Positions 1 through 8,335 are shown, counted from the stretch's first letter. The stretch: DNA of 64,000 bases from Arthrobacter_B sp038069765 (GCF_038069765.1 NZ_JBBPFS010000004.1:372001-436000); one strand, 5' to 3'. Program-made: numbers and translations. Notes: a model not told the origin generated them from the sequence alone.

Positions 1-1311
1 GCAGACGTTCACCATCGAGGTGTAGGGGGAGTAGCGGCACTGCCGCTCGTAGTCCTCCATGCCCCGTGCATCCGTGTCCCCGTCTTCGGAGCCGGAGTTC
101 CAATACCAGCCAACCGGCCGCGGAGTCATGCCCAGCGCCGGAGTGAGGATCATGTCATAGGCGCTGTAAGCCCTGATGGTGTCCTCTTCGAACCGGCGCA
201 GGATGTCCAGCGCCGACGCCAGCTCGGCACCCGTTCGCCGCAGCGCCCGACGGCGGACCGCAGCCGTCAGCGGGGTGAGCTTTGCTTCGGCGCCGGCGGG
301 GAGTTCCAGGTTGGCCAGCGATGCGGTCCATACGGTCTGGAAGGCCTCCGGGTACCGCGGATCGTAGCTGAGCCCGGCTTCCACAAGGTCATGCCCGGCA
401 GCCGTGAGACCGCGGATGCCTGCGTCCAGCGCCTCTGCGGCCTCAGGATCCAGGATGATCTCCAAGCGGGAGGCGAACGGTGAGAGGGTGCTGACTCCGA
501 TCCTGAAGCTGCCGGCCGCACGCTGCGCGGCTGCCAGGAAGCTCTCCGCGACGGGTGCGGCCGAGGTTGCGTGGTGGTTGGGCCCGGCCACCATGGCATC
601 AAGCAGCAGGCCGGCGTCTGCGGCGGTCCGGGCGAGCGGCCCGGCAACCACAAACTGCCCCAGATCACTCTGTCCCGCACCGGCCGGAACGCGTCCGCGG
701 TTGGGTTTCAGCCCGATGAGCCCGGTGGCTGCGGCCGGAATGCGGATCGAGCCGCCGCCGTCGGTCCCGGGAGCAAAAGGAAGCATGCCCGCGGCCACGG
801 CCGCGGCACTTCCTCCGCTGGAACCGCCGGGGCTGCATTCCGGGTCCAGCGGATTACGGGCCGGAGCACCCGCGAAGTTCTCGCTGTAACTGCTGAGCCC
901 AAACTCCGGAACCTGCGTTTTGCCCAGGCTGATGGCCCCGGCCCTGCGCAGAACCGCCGGCAGGGGCCCGTCCTCAGCCGGAGTGTAAGGCGCCAGCGCC
1001 GTGGTGCCGAGGCTGGTGGGGATGCCGGCAACATCGGTCAGGTCTTTGTGGGCCAGAGGCATCCCGTGGAGCATCCCCAGTGGTTCCCCGCGGGCAAACC
1101 TTTCATCGGCTGCGGCCGCTTCCTTCAGCGCAGCTTCGGGCGTCGGCAGCAGGAAGGCGCCCAGCGCAGGGTTGAGTTCCTCGATCCGCCGGAGGTAATG
1201 GCCGGTTACCTCACGGGCACTGACCTCACCGGAGGCAAGGCGGTCCCGCCACTGCAGGGCAGTGGGATCGGCCGGCGGCGGAACCGGGCCGGGCAGTGTG
1301 GAAGCGGACAT
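1..1311 (-). CDS. Amidase (amidase signature family), C-terminus cut off by window edge
   Basis: Hydrolyses C-N amide bonds of an unknown substrate. The amidase-signature Ser-cisSer-Lys triad can be read directly: Lys89 in PLAHKD, cis-Ser164 in SPGGSSGGS and nucleophile Ser188 in GTDGGGSIR, followed by PAAATGLIGLKP. These give a confident family call. The ATG at 1311 is preceded by GGAGGT at short spacing. 437 codons are visible and the frame is still open at position 1; family members are usually 450-500 residues, so only the last part is missing. It is divergent from the rhodanese-pheA pair. The GatA subunit is unlikely because there is no gatC or gatB neighbour. A stand-alone amidase of the 6-aminohexanoate hydrolase/AmiC type is the better guess; the substrate cannot be told. 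Confidence 0.9.
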   Translation of the reverse strand, partial: MSASTLPGPVPPPADPTALQWRDRLASGEVSAREVTGHYLRRIEELNPALGAFLLPTPEAALKEAAAADERFARGEPLGMLHGMPLAHKDLTDVAGIPTSLGTTALAPYTPAEDGPLPAVLRRAGAISLGKTQVPEFGLSSYSENFAGAPARNPLDPECSPGGSSGGSAAAVAAGMLPFAPGTDGGGSIRIPAAATGLIGLKPNRGRVPAGAGQSDLGQFVVAGPLARTAADAGLLLDAMVAGPNHHATSAAPVAESFLAAAQRAAGSFRIGVSTLSPFASRLEIILDPEAAEALDAGIRGLTAAGHDLVEAGLSYDPRYPEAFQTVWTASLANLELPAGAEAKLTPLTAAVRRRALRRTGAELASALDILRRFEEDTIRAYSAYDMILTPALGMTPRPVGWYWNSGSEDGDTDARGMEDYERQCRYSPYTSMVNVC

Positions 1312-1470
1312 GTGACCTCCGGGAGGGGGAATTATTTTCCGGGCAGGGCTCCCACTATAGGCTGGGAGGAAGTCGACGCCCGGGCCGGCGATCCGGCACA
1401 CCGCAGAAGCCGCGGACCCGCCCGGTGCTTCCCCCCGTAATGGCCCCACAGCAAGGACAGGAACCGGAAA

Positions 1471-1788
1471 ATGGAAAACGTATCCGTAGGCGACATCAGC
1501 AGCGATGCCAAGATTCTGGACGTACGCGAAGATTACGAATGGGAAGCCGGCCACATTGACGGCGCCCTGCACATTCCGCTGGACGCACTGCCGGAACGCC
1601 TCGATGACCTTGATCCGGACCAGGATCTTGCCGTCATCTGCCGCACCGGCGGACGCAGCGCCCGTGCCACTGCCTGGCTGGAGTCCCACGGCTATTCCGC
1701 GGTGAACGTCAACGGCGGAATGGGCGCATGGCTTGAAGCGGGCAAGCCCATGGTCTCCGACAACGGGCAGGAACCCACCGTCGTATGA
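1471..1788 (+). CDS. Rhodanese-like domain protein
   Basis: Single-domain rhodanese (105 aa), the usual size for a stand-alone sulfurtransferase domain. The N-terminal LDVREDYEWEAGHIDGA segment and the active-site loop CRTGGRS, with catalytic Cys57, are both present, so it should carry a persulfide and pass sulfur to an acceptor such as thiol or cyanide. No signal peptide is seen, so it is cytoplasmic. It overlaps pheA by four bases (GTATGA), so the two are translationally coupled. The acceptor is unknown, and the link to phenylalanine synthesis is positional only. Confidence 0.9.
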   Translation: MENVSVGDISSDAKILDVREDYEWEAGHIDGALHIPLDALPERLDDLDPDQDLAVICRTGGRSARATAWLESHGYSAVNVNGGMGAWLEAGKPMVSDNGQEPTVV

Positions 1789-2747
1789 GTGCTTCGCTGG
1801 ATGCAGCAGCCGGCACGCCGGAAGCCGGAACGGTTTACACCTTCCTGGGACCCGAGGGAACTTTCACCGAGGCCGCCCTGCTGCAGGTTCCGGGAGCTGA
1901 AAGCTCCACCCGGATTCCCGCCACCAGTGTGACCGCCGCCTTGGAGATGGTCCGCAGCGGCCGTGCCGATGCCGCAGTGGTTCCCATTGAGAATTCCGTC
2001 GAGGGCGGCGTCAGTGCCACGCTTGATGCCATTTCCGCCGGCGGGCCGCTACGCATCCAGCGCGAAATACTGGTGCCGATCACCTTCGTCCTGGCCGTCC
2101 GCCCCGGTGTGGACCTGGCCGGGATCACGACCGTCTCCACCCACTCCCACGCGTGGGCGCAGTGCCGGGAATGGGCGGAGAAAAACATTCCGCAGGCGGA
2201 ATATCTCCCCGCGTCCTCCACCGCCGCCGCTGCGACGGGCCTGCGCTCGGGGGAGCCGGGATACGATGCCGCCATCTGCTCGCCGCTGGTGGCGGAGCGG
2301 CTGGGCCTTGAAGTGCTGTGCAGCGACATTGGCGACGTCGCCGACGCAGTCACCCGCTTCGTGCTGCTCAGCCGGCCCGGCGTGGTGCCGGAACCCACCG
2401 GAGCGGACAAAACAACTCTCGTGGTGCCTCTGCCGGAGGACCACCCCGGGGCGCTGATGGAAATCCTGGACCAGTTTTCGGCGCGCGGAGTGAACCTGAG
2501 TCGGATCGAGTCCCGGCCCACCGGCCTGTTTCTGGGAGACTATTTCTTCAGCATCGATGCTGACGGCCACATCCGGGATGCCCGGATGGCTGATGCCCTG
2601 AAAGGCCTGCACCGGATCAGTCCGAACCTCCGGTTCCTCGGCTCCTACCCCCGGGCCGACCACCGTGAACCCGAAATTCCGAAACACACCAGCGACGAGG
2701 CTTTCCGCTCCGCGGACCTCTGGCTTCAAGGGCTCCTGAAGGGTTAA
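1785..2747 (+). CDS. pheA: Prephenate dehydratase
   Basis: Converts prephenate to phenylpyruvate, the last committed step toward phenylalanine. The 320-aa protein opens with YTFLGPEGTFTE, typical of the prephenate dehydratase domain. It has the catalytic Thr190-Arg191-Phe192 (TRF) motif and a C-terminal ACT regulatory domain (about residues 210-290) carrying ESRP (242-245) and GDYFFSID, the segments that bind phenylalanine for feedback inhibition. No chorismate mutase domain is fused, as is normal in actinomycetes. Its ATG overlaps the stop of the rhodanese gene. Regulation is probably allosteric; no leader peptide or attenuator is seen upstream. Confidence 0.96.
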   Translation: MSASLDAAAGTPEAGTVYTFLGPEGTFTEAALLQVPGAESSTRIPATSVTAALEMVRSGRADAAVVPIENSVEGGVSATLDAISAGGPLRIQREILVPITFVLAVRPGVDLAGITTVSTHSHAWAQCREWAEKNIPQAEYLPASSTAAAATGLRSGEPGYDAAICSPLVAERLGLEVLCSDIGDVADAVTRFVLLSRPGVVPEPTGADKTTLVVPLPEDHPGALMEILDQFSARGVNLSRIESRPTGLFLGDYFFSIDADGHIRDARMADALKGLHRISPNLRFLGSYPRADHREPEIPKHTSDEAFRSADLWLQGLLKG

Positions 2748-2811
2748 CCTCGGCGCAGGGGCTTTCCGGTAAGACAAGGCCCGCATCCGGCACAAACCGG
2801 ATGAACCGGAA

Positions 2812-3813
2812 ATGGATCAACCCGAAACGAGAACGCAAATGGTGCGGCTGCGGAGGAGCAACTGTGAGCATCCGGGATATGCACGGCGGCGGTGGGGCCG
2901 CGGCTTCAGTTACCGGGGGCTGCGCGGCGACATCCTGAAGGACCGGGAAACCCTGGAACGGATCCGCTCCCTGGCCATCCCTCCGGCCTGGACGGATGTC
3001 TGGATCAGCCCGTATCCCAACGGCCATATCCAGGCCACCGGAACGGACGCGGCCGGGCGGCGGCAGTACATCTACCATCCGCACTGGCGGGAGCTGAAAG
3101 ACCGGGAGAAGTTCGACCGGTCGCTGGCATTCGCTCAGGCACTTCCGGCCGCCCGGCGCCTGATCACCAAGCATCTGCGCACCGAGGGCAGCGGCCCGCA
3201 GCGTGCCTATGCCGCTGCCCTGCGGATTGTCGATGCCGGTGCCCTGCGGATCGGCGGGGAGCGGTACGCCGAGGTCAACGGCTCCTACGGGACCACCACC
3301 CTGCGGGTGGAACACGTCAAGGTGCAGGGCAATGAGGTGAGGTTCGACTTTCCCGGCAAGAGCGGCCAGGAATGGCACACCGTCATTGAAGACCCCGACC
3401 TGGTGGCAGCCCTGGAGCCGATGCTCGCCCGGCCGGATCCGGACACCGCGCTTGCCTACCAGGGAGCCGACGGCCAGTGGCACAGCATCGCCGGATCGTC
3501 GCTGAATGCCTTCCTGAAGGAGGTGACCGGCGGCGACTTCACGGCCAAGGATTTCCGCACCTGGCAGGCCACCGTAGTCGCGGCCATGCACCTGGCCCGC
3601 GCCCACCCCCTGGCCACCACCAAGAAGGACAGGCAGAAAGCCGTAACCGCCACGGCCCGCAAGGTTGCCGACCACTTGGGGAACACCCCCTCCGTCGCGC
3701 GGAAGTCGTATATCGATCCCCGGGTGGTGGACCGGTTTTTGGACGGCGAGGTGATTGACGCGGCAGGGTTCTCGGCCTCCGAGACCGCGGTGCGGCTCAT
3801 GCTTACCTCGTAG
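2812..3813 (+). CDS. Bacterial (poxvirus-like) DNA topoisomerase IB
   Basis: Relaxes supercoiled DNA through a 3'-phosphotyrosine nick. All catalytic positions of the poxvirus/Deinococcus-type enzyme can be placed: Arg146 (LRIGGERY), Lys183 (FPGKSG), Arg249 (DFRTW), Asn291 (LGNTPS) and nucleophile Tyr300 (ARKSYIDP). The fourth residue is Asn rather than the His of vaccinia enzyme, as described for Deinococcus radiodurans TopIB. Length (333 aa) fits the compact bacterial form. It follows pheA by 64 bp with no clear functional tie. Scattered in bacteria, this gene is an accessory supplement to TopA and gyrase. Confidence 0.93.
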   Translation: MDQPETRTQMVRLRRSNCEHPGYARRRWGRGFSYRGLRGDILKDRETLERIRSLAIPPAWTDVWISPYPNGHIQATGTDAAGRRQYIYHPHWRELKDREKFDRSLAFAQALPAARRLITKHLRTEGSGPQRAYAAALRIVDAGALRIGGERYAEVNGSYGTTTLRVEHVKVQGNEVRFDFPGKSGQEWHTVIEDPDLVAALEPMLARPDPDTALAYQGADGQWHSIAGSSLNAFLKEVTGGDFTAKDFRTWQATVVAAMHLARAHPLATTKKDRQKAVTATARKVADHLGNTPSVARKSYIDPRVVDRFLDGEVIDAAGFSASETAVRLMLTS

Positions 3814-3852
3814 CCAGGTGACGCCGCCGGCTTTCCCGGTTTCCGCATTCGT

Positions 3853-3865
3853 AAGTATGCTGATG
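3853..3865 (+). promoter_or_regulatory. Copy 1 of recurrent AAGTATGCTGATG motif
   Basis: AAGTATGCTGATG begins 90 bp upstream of the acidic protein start at 3943, with 77 bp between the two. The same 13 bases occur on the minus strand at 46343-46355, 79 bp from the start of the diiron-oxidase-like gene, and a close variant lies at 55578-55590. The core TATGCT could serve as a -10 hexamer; no good -35 is visible. It may be a promoter or an operator. Confidence 0.4.
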
Positions 3866-3942
3866 TTAAGAGTGCGGTGTTGTCCGCACACGCGGCACAG
3901 GATCGAAGGCGGTCCTGTCTCAACGTTCAGGAAGGTAAGCGC

Positions 3943-4215
3943 ATGTCTGAATACCCCAATGAGGAAGAACAGCTGACCGACCCCAAGCCCAGCGGGCAGT
4001 CCACCGGTGACGACAACTGGCGCGGCGACGCCGGCGACCAGGGCAACGACATCCGCTTCGCCGAAGAAGAGCAGCTGATCCGCGAGCAGGCCTCGCCTGC
4101 ATCGGTGAACCGCGAGGACGAGGGTGAGTACACCGACAAAGACGAAGCCGACGGCGGCAAGCCGGCCAAGGAAGAGGGCGGCTACACCGACGCCGAAGGC
4201 ACCCAGGACTCCTAG
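3943..4215 (+). CDS. Small acidic, probably disordered protein with internal repeats
   Basis: A 90-aa, very acidic, Gly/Asp/Glu-rich protein with no hydrophobic core, so probably intrinsically disordered and cytoplasmic. Two short sequences are repeated inside it: EEEQL appears twice (near residues 7 and 41), and GEYTDKDEA is echoed by GGYTDAEGT at the C-terminus. The ATG at 3943 is chosen because AGGAAGG lies just upstream; a longer frame from 3877 lacks a ribosome site. It is monocistronic, and its stop codon overlaps the stop of the convergent lipid kinase gene in the shared CTAG at 4212-4215. Its promoter region carries the recurrent AAGTATGCTGATG motif. No function is recognised. Confidence 0.75.
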   Translation: MSEYPNEEEQLTDPKPSGQSTGDDNWRGDAGDQGNDIRFAEEEQLIREQASPASVNREDEGEYTDKDEADGGKPAKEEGGYTDAEGTQDS

Positions 4216-5345
4216 GGCTGCCTGACCGCCGCAGCCCCGTCCTGCTCGGCGGGAACCGCCGAGTTCCTTCCGCCGAACGGGCGGGGCCGCGGCCGGGCGG
4301 GTGCCGGAGACCGGATCAGCAGCGCCAGCGGGTTCACCTCCACGCGCACGCTGGTGGCGGTTCCGGTGACATCGCCGTCCAGCTGGGTCCGGGTGGGCTG
4401 GCCGACGCTGATTTCCACGGTTTTTGCCCTCCGGTGGTCAATCACCGGGAGGTCCTTGGGATATTTGGTGACCACCTTGCCCGCCAGCCAAAGCCAGCCG
4501 GCGAGGCTGCGCGGACTCATGACCACCACATCCAGCAGCCCGTCATCCATGCGGGCTTCCGGAATGAAGTCGATCCCGGCCGGCAGCCGGCCGATGTTTG
4601 CAAACAGGATGCTGCGCACCTTGCGCACCCGCGGCGGTTCACCGTCCAGGGAAATGGACATCTTGGTCCGCCGTCCGGGCAGGAGCCGGACCCCCGCCTC
4701 GCTGTAGGCCATCCAGCCCACACGTTCCTTCAGGTCGTCGCGGGTGGCCGCGAGGACCTCTGCATCCAGACCAATGCCTCCCATCACCAGGAACGCGCTG
4801 CTGCTGCTGCTTTCCCCCGTGACGGAGTTTTCCTGGGTCATGGTGCCCATATCGATACGCCGTTCCTGCCCGTGCAGCGCGGTGCTGACGGCCGCCTGCA
4901 GATCCAGGACCGGCAGGCCGAGGTTTCTCGCGAGCAGGTTTCCGGTACCCAGCGGCAGCAGGCCCAGGGCTGCCGGGGTGTTGGCCAGGGCGCGGGCAAC
5001 CTCCCGGACTGTGCCGTCCCCGCCGGCGGCAACAACGACGTCGGCCCCCAGCTGCACTGCGCGGCGCGCCTGTTCGAAGCCCGGGCTCTCCCGCGTTGTC
5101 TCCAGGACCAGCGGCGGGTCCCACCCTGCGAGCTCGCAGGCTTCCGCCAGCAGTACCCGGGCCGCCGGGGCCTGGACCTTAATCGGGTTGATGACCACGG
5201 CGACCCGCTGGTGGCCCGGTGCGAGCGTCTTGACGACGGCCCGGCGCGCGGCCCGCTGCCGCCGCCGTCGCACGGTCACCCACGCCAGGCACGCTGCAGC
5301 GGCGGCAAGGAGCAGTGAAAGCAGGATGATCAGGGGAGCGGACAT
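4212..5345 (-). CDS. Diacylglycerol/sphingosine kinase family lipid kinase
   Basis: Predicted ATP-dependent lipid kinase of the DagK/YegS catalytic fold. After an N-terminal hydrophobic anchor (residues 2-19) and a basic stretch, the catalytic domain shows VAVVINPIKVQ, the nucleotide-loop signature VVAAGGDGTVREVA, and LPLGTGNLLARNLGLP, all diagnostic. Further motifs include a GIGLDAEV segment and a C-terminal LDGD (TRTQLDGDVTG) typical of the second domain. The 377-aa form from the ATG at 5345 matches family length; an upstream in-frame extension has no support. It is divergent from serS, with 64 bp between the two starts. The lipid substrate (diacylglycerol or another isoprenoid or glycolipid) is not determinable. 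Confidence 0.88.
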   Translation of the reverse strand: MSAPLIILLSLLLAAAAACLAWVTVRRRRQRAARRAVVKTLAPGHQRVAVVINPIKVQAPAARVLLAEACELAGWDPPLVLETTRESPGFEQARRAVQLGADVVVAAGGDGTVREVARALANTPAALGLLPLGTGNLLARNLGLPVLDLQAAVSTALHGQERRIDMGTMTQENSVTGESSSSSAFLVMGGIGLDAEVLAATRDDLKERVGWMAYSEAGVRLLPGRRTKMSISLDGEPPRVRKVRSILFANIGRLPAGIDFIPEARMDDGLLDVVVMSPRSLAGWLWLAGKVVTKYPKDLPVIDHRRAKTVEISVGQPTRTQLDGDVTGTATSVRVEVNPLALLIRSPAPARPRPRPFGGRNSAVPAEQDGAAAVRQP

Positions 5346-5409
5346 AATGGTTCCCACCCTAACCCGGGTCCGTGCCCGGGCCTGCCGCGCTTTTGGGTAC
5401 TCTTGAAGC

Positions 5410-6687
5410 GTGATCGATGTAAATGAGCTCCGCGAAAACCCCGAAAAATTCCGAGCCTCCCAGCGCGCCCGCCAGGCGGACGAGTCCCTGGTGGACGCGA
5501 TCATTGCTGCTGACGCCGCCCGCCGGGATTCCCGCACGCGGTTTGAGAACCTGCGGGCCGAGCAGAATGCCTTCGGGAAGCGCGTGGCCAAGGCCAAGGG
5601 CGACGAAAAGCAGGCCCTTCTGGCCGAGGTCAAGGAACTGGCAGGCGCCGTAAAGGCAGCCGGCGCCGAAGCCGACGCCGCGCAGGCCGAGTCCGACGCC
5701 CTGCTGCGCCGGATCCCGAACCTGGTGCAGGACGGCGTTCCCGCCGGCGGCGAGGACGATTTCGAGGTCATCAAGACCGTCGGAAAGCCCCGCGACTTTG
5801 CCGCCGAGGGTTTCACTCCCCGGGACCATCTGGAAATCGGTGAGCTGCTGGGCGCCATTGACATGGAACGCGGCGCGAAGGTGTCCGGCTCCCGGTTCTA
5901 CTTCCTGCGCGGAGTCGGTGCCCGTCTGGAGCTGGCACTGCTGAACATGGCGATGGACCAGGCCGTGCAGGCCGGTTTTGTTCCAATGATCACTCCCACG
6001 CTGGTCCGCCCCGAGACCATGCAGGGCACGGGCTTCGACGTGGCGCACGACGCCGAGATCTACCGGCTGGCCGACGACGACCTGTACCTGGTCGGCACGT
6101 CCGAGGTGCCCCTGGCCGGGTACCACGCCGATGAAATCCTGGACCTGAACGAGGGCCCGGTCCGCTACGCCGGCTGGTCCTCCTGCTACCGCAGGGAAGC
6201 CGGATCCCACGGCAAGGACACCCGCGGCATCATCCGCGTCCACCAGTTCAACAAGGTGGAAATGTTCATCTACACCAAGCCGGAGGATGCCGCCGCAGAG
6301 CATCAGCGGCTCCTGGCCTGGGAAGAGGAAATGCTGGCCAAGGTGGAGCTGCCCTACCGGGTCATCGACACCGCCGCCGGAGACCTGGGCATGTCCGCAG
6401 CCCGCAAGTTCGACTGTGAGGCCTGGGTTCCGACCCAGAACGCCTACCGGGAACTGACGTCCACATCCAACTGCACCACGTTCCAGGCCCGCCGCCTGAA
6501 CATCCGGGAACGCCAGGACGGCGAGGGCAAGGGAACACGGGCCGTGGCCACGCTCAACGGAACCCTGGCCACCACCCGGTGGCTCGTGGCCATCCTGGAG
6601 CACCACCAGAACCCGGACGGCTCCGTCACGGTGCCTGCCGCCCTGCGGCCCTACCTGGGCGGACTCGAAGTCCTGCCCGTCCTGTAG
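5410..6687 (+). CDS. serS: Seryl-tRNA synthetase
   Basis: Charges tRNA-Ser and tRNA-Sec with serine. The 425-aa product has an N-terminal long coiled-coil arm (about residues 30-100), the part that grips the tRNA variable loop. The class II catalytic core follows, with motif 2 (CYRREAGSHGKDTRG) and motif 3 (TSNCTTFQARRLNIR and the AVATLNGTLATTRW segment). Start is GTG at 5410; the MIDVNELRENPEKF N-terminus is canonical. It stands alone between the divergent lipid kinase and the HAD phosphatase. No T-box leader is visible, as expected in actinomycetes for this gene. Confidence 0.97.
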   Translation: MIDVNELRENPEKFRASQRARQADESLVDAIIAADAARRDSRTRFENLRAEQNAFGKRVAKAKGDEKQALLAEVKELAGAVKAAGAEADAAQAESDALLRRIPNLVQDGVPAGGEDDFEVIKTVGKPRDFAAEGFTPRDHLEIGELLGAIDMERGAKVSGSRFYFLRGVGARLELALLNMAMDQAVQAGFVPMITPTLVRPETMQGTGFDVAHDAEIYRLADDDLYLVGTSEVPLAGYHADEILDLNEGPVRYAGWSSCYRREAGSHGKDTRGIIRVHQFNKVEMFIYTKPEDAAAEHQRLLAWEEEMLAKVELPYRVIDTAAGDLGMSAARKFDCEAWVPTQNAYRELTSTSNCTTFQARRLNIRERQDGEGKGTRAVATLNGTLATTRWLVAILEHHQNPDGSVTVPAALRPYLGGLEVLPVL

Positions 6688-6781
6688 CCGCTGTTGCCGG
6701 TGGGGTTTTTGTGTCCGGAACCGGGGCACGGATGTGAGGCGCGTCCTTTCATGATCAGTAGACATCTGTTTAAATGAGGCG

Positions 6782-7633
6782 ATGACTACTTTGACGAATG
6801 CCGGCATCGAAGACCGGCAAGAACCCCGTATCCAACCGCACCTCGTAGCCCTGGACGTCGACGGCACCCTCGTGGACCACGACGGACACATGTCCGCCGG
6901 CGTGCGCGAAGCCGCCCAGGCGGCCAGCGCCGCCGGGCACCACCTTGTGATCGCCACCGGACGCTCCTACGGAGCAGCCCTGCCCGTTCTGGAGCGCATC
7001 GGCATCACCAAGGGTTACTGCGTCTGCTCCAACGGCGGCGTCACCCTCGAGATAGATACTTCCCTGCCGGACGGCTACCGCGTCCTGGACCGGGTGGTCT
7101 TTGATCCGTCGGTGGCACTGGACGCCCTGCGGGTGAGCCTGCCCACGGCCAAATTTGCGCTCGAGGACTCCTACGGCAACTTCCTCTCCACCGAGCGGTT
7201 CCAGGACGCCAGCTTCGGTGTGGAAGCCCAGCCCGTCGACTTCGAGCGGCTGCGCAGCGCCGAGGCCGTCCGCGTAGTGGTCTTCAGCACCGATTCAACA
7301 GCCGAGGAATTCGGTGAGGCGGTGCGGGCGATCGGGCTGCACGGAGTCACCTATTCCGTGGGCTGGACCGCCTGGCTGGACATCGCCGCCGAGGGCGTCA
7401 CCAAGGCCAGCGCGCTGGAAAAGATCCGCAGCGCCCTGGACATTGACCGCAAGCACACCCTGGCAATGGGCGACGGCCGCAACGACATTGAAATGCTGGG
7501 CTGGGCGGGCCGGGGAGTGGCCATGGGCCAGGCTCCGGAGGAGGTCCTGGAAGCAGCCACTGAAGTGACGGGAACCGTCTACGAAGACGGGGCAGCGGTC
7601 ATCCTCCGCGGCCTGGCAAACCCGCAGGCGTAA
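6782..7633 (+). CDS. Cof-type HAD-IIB family phosphatase
   Basis: Haloacid dehalogenase phosphatase of the Cof/YidA type. Motif I is LDVDGTLVD (nucleophile Asp25, acid/base Asp27), motif II is ATGRS, and motif IV is MGDGRNDIEML near residue 230, with a Lys in KASALEKI as motif III. The C2 cap domain occupies the middle. Length (283 aa) is standard. The 15-20 residue N-terminal lead before the domain is slightly long. It probably dephosphorylates sugar phosphates or other small phosphometabolites. It follows serS by about 95 bp and is convergent with the SatD-like gene across an imperfect hairpin. Confidence 0.9.
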   Translation: MTTLTNAGIEDRQEPRIQPHLVALDVDGTLVDHDGHMSAGVREAAQAASAAGHHLVIATGRSYGAALPVLERIGITKGYCVCSNGGVTLEIDTSLPDGYRVLDRVVFDPSVALDALRVSLPTAKFALEDSYGNFLSTERFQDASFGVEAQPVDFERLRSAEAVRVVVFSTDSTAEEFGEAVRAIGLHGVTYSVGWTAWLDIAAEGVTKASALEKIRSALDIDRKHTLAMGDGRNDIEMLGWAGRGVAMGQAPEEVLEAATEVTGTVYEDGAAVILRGLANPQA

Positions 7634-7647
7634 GGAAACACCTCAGG

Positions 7648-7691
7648 CCCGCACCGCTGCCGTCCGAAGCCCCGGGCGGCAGGCGTGCGGG
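7648..7691. terminator. Imperfect hairpin between convergent genes
   Basis: CCCGCACCGCTGCCG at 7648 pairs imperfectly with CGGCAGGCGTGCGGG ending at 7691, across a short loop. It lies between two convergent stop codons with no clear T-run, so it is a possible bidirectional terminator. Confidence 0.5.
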
Positions 7692-8321
7692 TCAGTACAC
7701 CAGCGCCGCCGGCGGCAGGGCAGCCGGTCCGTAGCAGAGCGACAGGAGCCGGGCGGCAGCCGGACGGGTTGCCCACTCCTCCTGCCAGTGGGAACGCACC
7801 ACCGCTTTGCTGACGGCCTGGGTGGTGATGCCCAGGACCTCGGCCACGTATTTCTGCTGGCCGCGGGCGCCCGGCGTCATCAAATCCAGGACCTTCCACT
7901 CTGCGTCGGTCCGGCTGGCAACGATCTGGCCCAGCAGCCGCAGGACGGCCTGGGCCTCGCCGGCAACCTCCATGTCCGGCCCGTCGACGGCCAGCGGAAT
8001 GCGTTCGCCGGTTTTCCGTGCCCGGTCCACCGCGCGGCGGGCGTACACCAGCCCGAAGCCGTCATTGTCCAGAATGGACTGCATCAGCGGCGGGTGCAGC
8101 TCTCCGACGCCGATCCCCACATTCCAGCGCCGCTGCCGGATGGCGGTCAGCGCCGCCTCCACGGCTGCCGGGGCATCGGCCAGGACTCCCTGCGCTTCGT
8201 CGCCCACCGAGCGCTGAAACGGAACTGCGGCAGGCAGATGCCGCAGCGAGCGGATCAGATCCGGGACGAGGTCGCCGGATTCGCGGGTGTCCCGCTGATT
8301 GATGGTCAGCACGTAATGCAT
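7692..8321 (-). CDS. SatD-like family protein
   Basis: A 209-aa protein whose first half resembles the SatD family (named for an acid-tolerance locus of Streptococcus mutans): MHYVLTINQRDTR at the start, QRSVGDEAQGV, then WNVGIGVGE and an ARRAVDRARK helix. The C-terminal part (about residues 125-195) holds a helix-turn-helix-like stretch, QQKYVAEVLGITTQAVSKAV, so it could bind DNA. Start ATG at 8321 is chosen on the family N-terminus. No Shine-Dalgarno precedes it, and a GGCATGCTGATGCC palindrome abuts the ATG, which fits a leaderless transcript. Its biochemical function is not known. It might also be annotated as a MarR-like regulator. Confidence 0.65.
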   Translation of the reverse strand: MHYVLTINQRDTRESGDLVPDLIRSLRHLPAAVPFQRSVGDEAQGVLADAPAAVEAALTAIRQRRWNVGIGVGELHPPLMQSILDNDGFGLVYARRAVDRARKTGERIPLAVDGPDMEVAGEAQAVLRLLGQIVASRTDAEWKVLDLMTPGARGQQKYVAEVLGITTQAVSKAVVRSHWQEEWATRPAAARLLSLCYGPAALPPAALVY

Positions 8322-8335
8322 GGCATCAGCATGCC
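8322..8335 (-). promoter_or_regulatory. Motif variant GGCATGCTGATGCC abutting SatD-like start
   Basis: Read on the minus strand, this 14-base inverted repeat (GGCAT-N4-ATGCC) ends directly at the ATG. Its core ATGCTGATG matches the recurrent motif found at 3853 and 46343. If CATGCT is the -10 element, transcription would begin at the A of the start codon, giving a leaderless mRNA. Confidence 0.35.

Noticed and set aside
2617..3891. A 424-codon frame antisense to topoisomerase IB
   Set aside because: Its translation is Gly/Pro/Arg-rich with no motif, whereas the plus-strand frame holds all catalytic residues.
5346..5864. Extending the lipid kinase N-terminus upstream to 5864
   Set aside because: The extra stretch overlaps serS on the opposite strand and is Ser/Arg-rich without homology; the ATG at 5345 begins with a normal membrane anchor.
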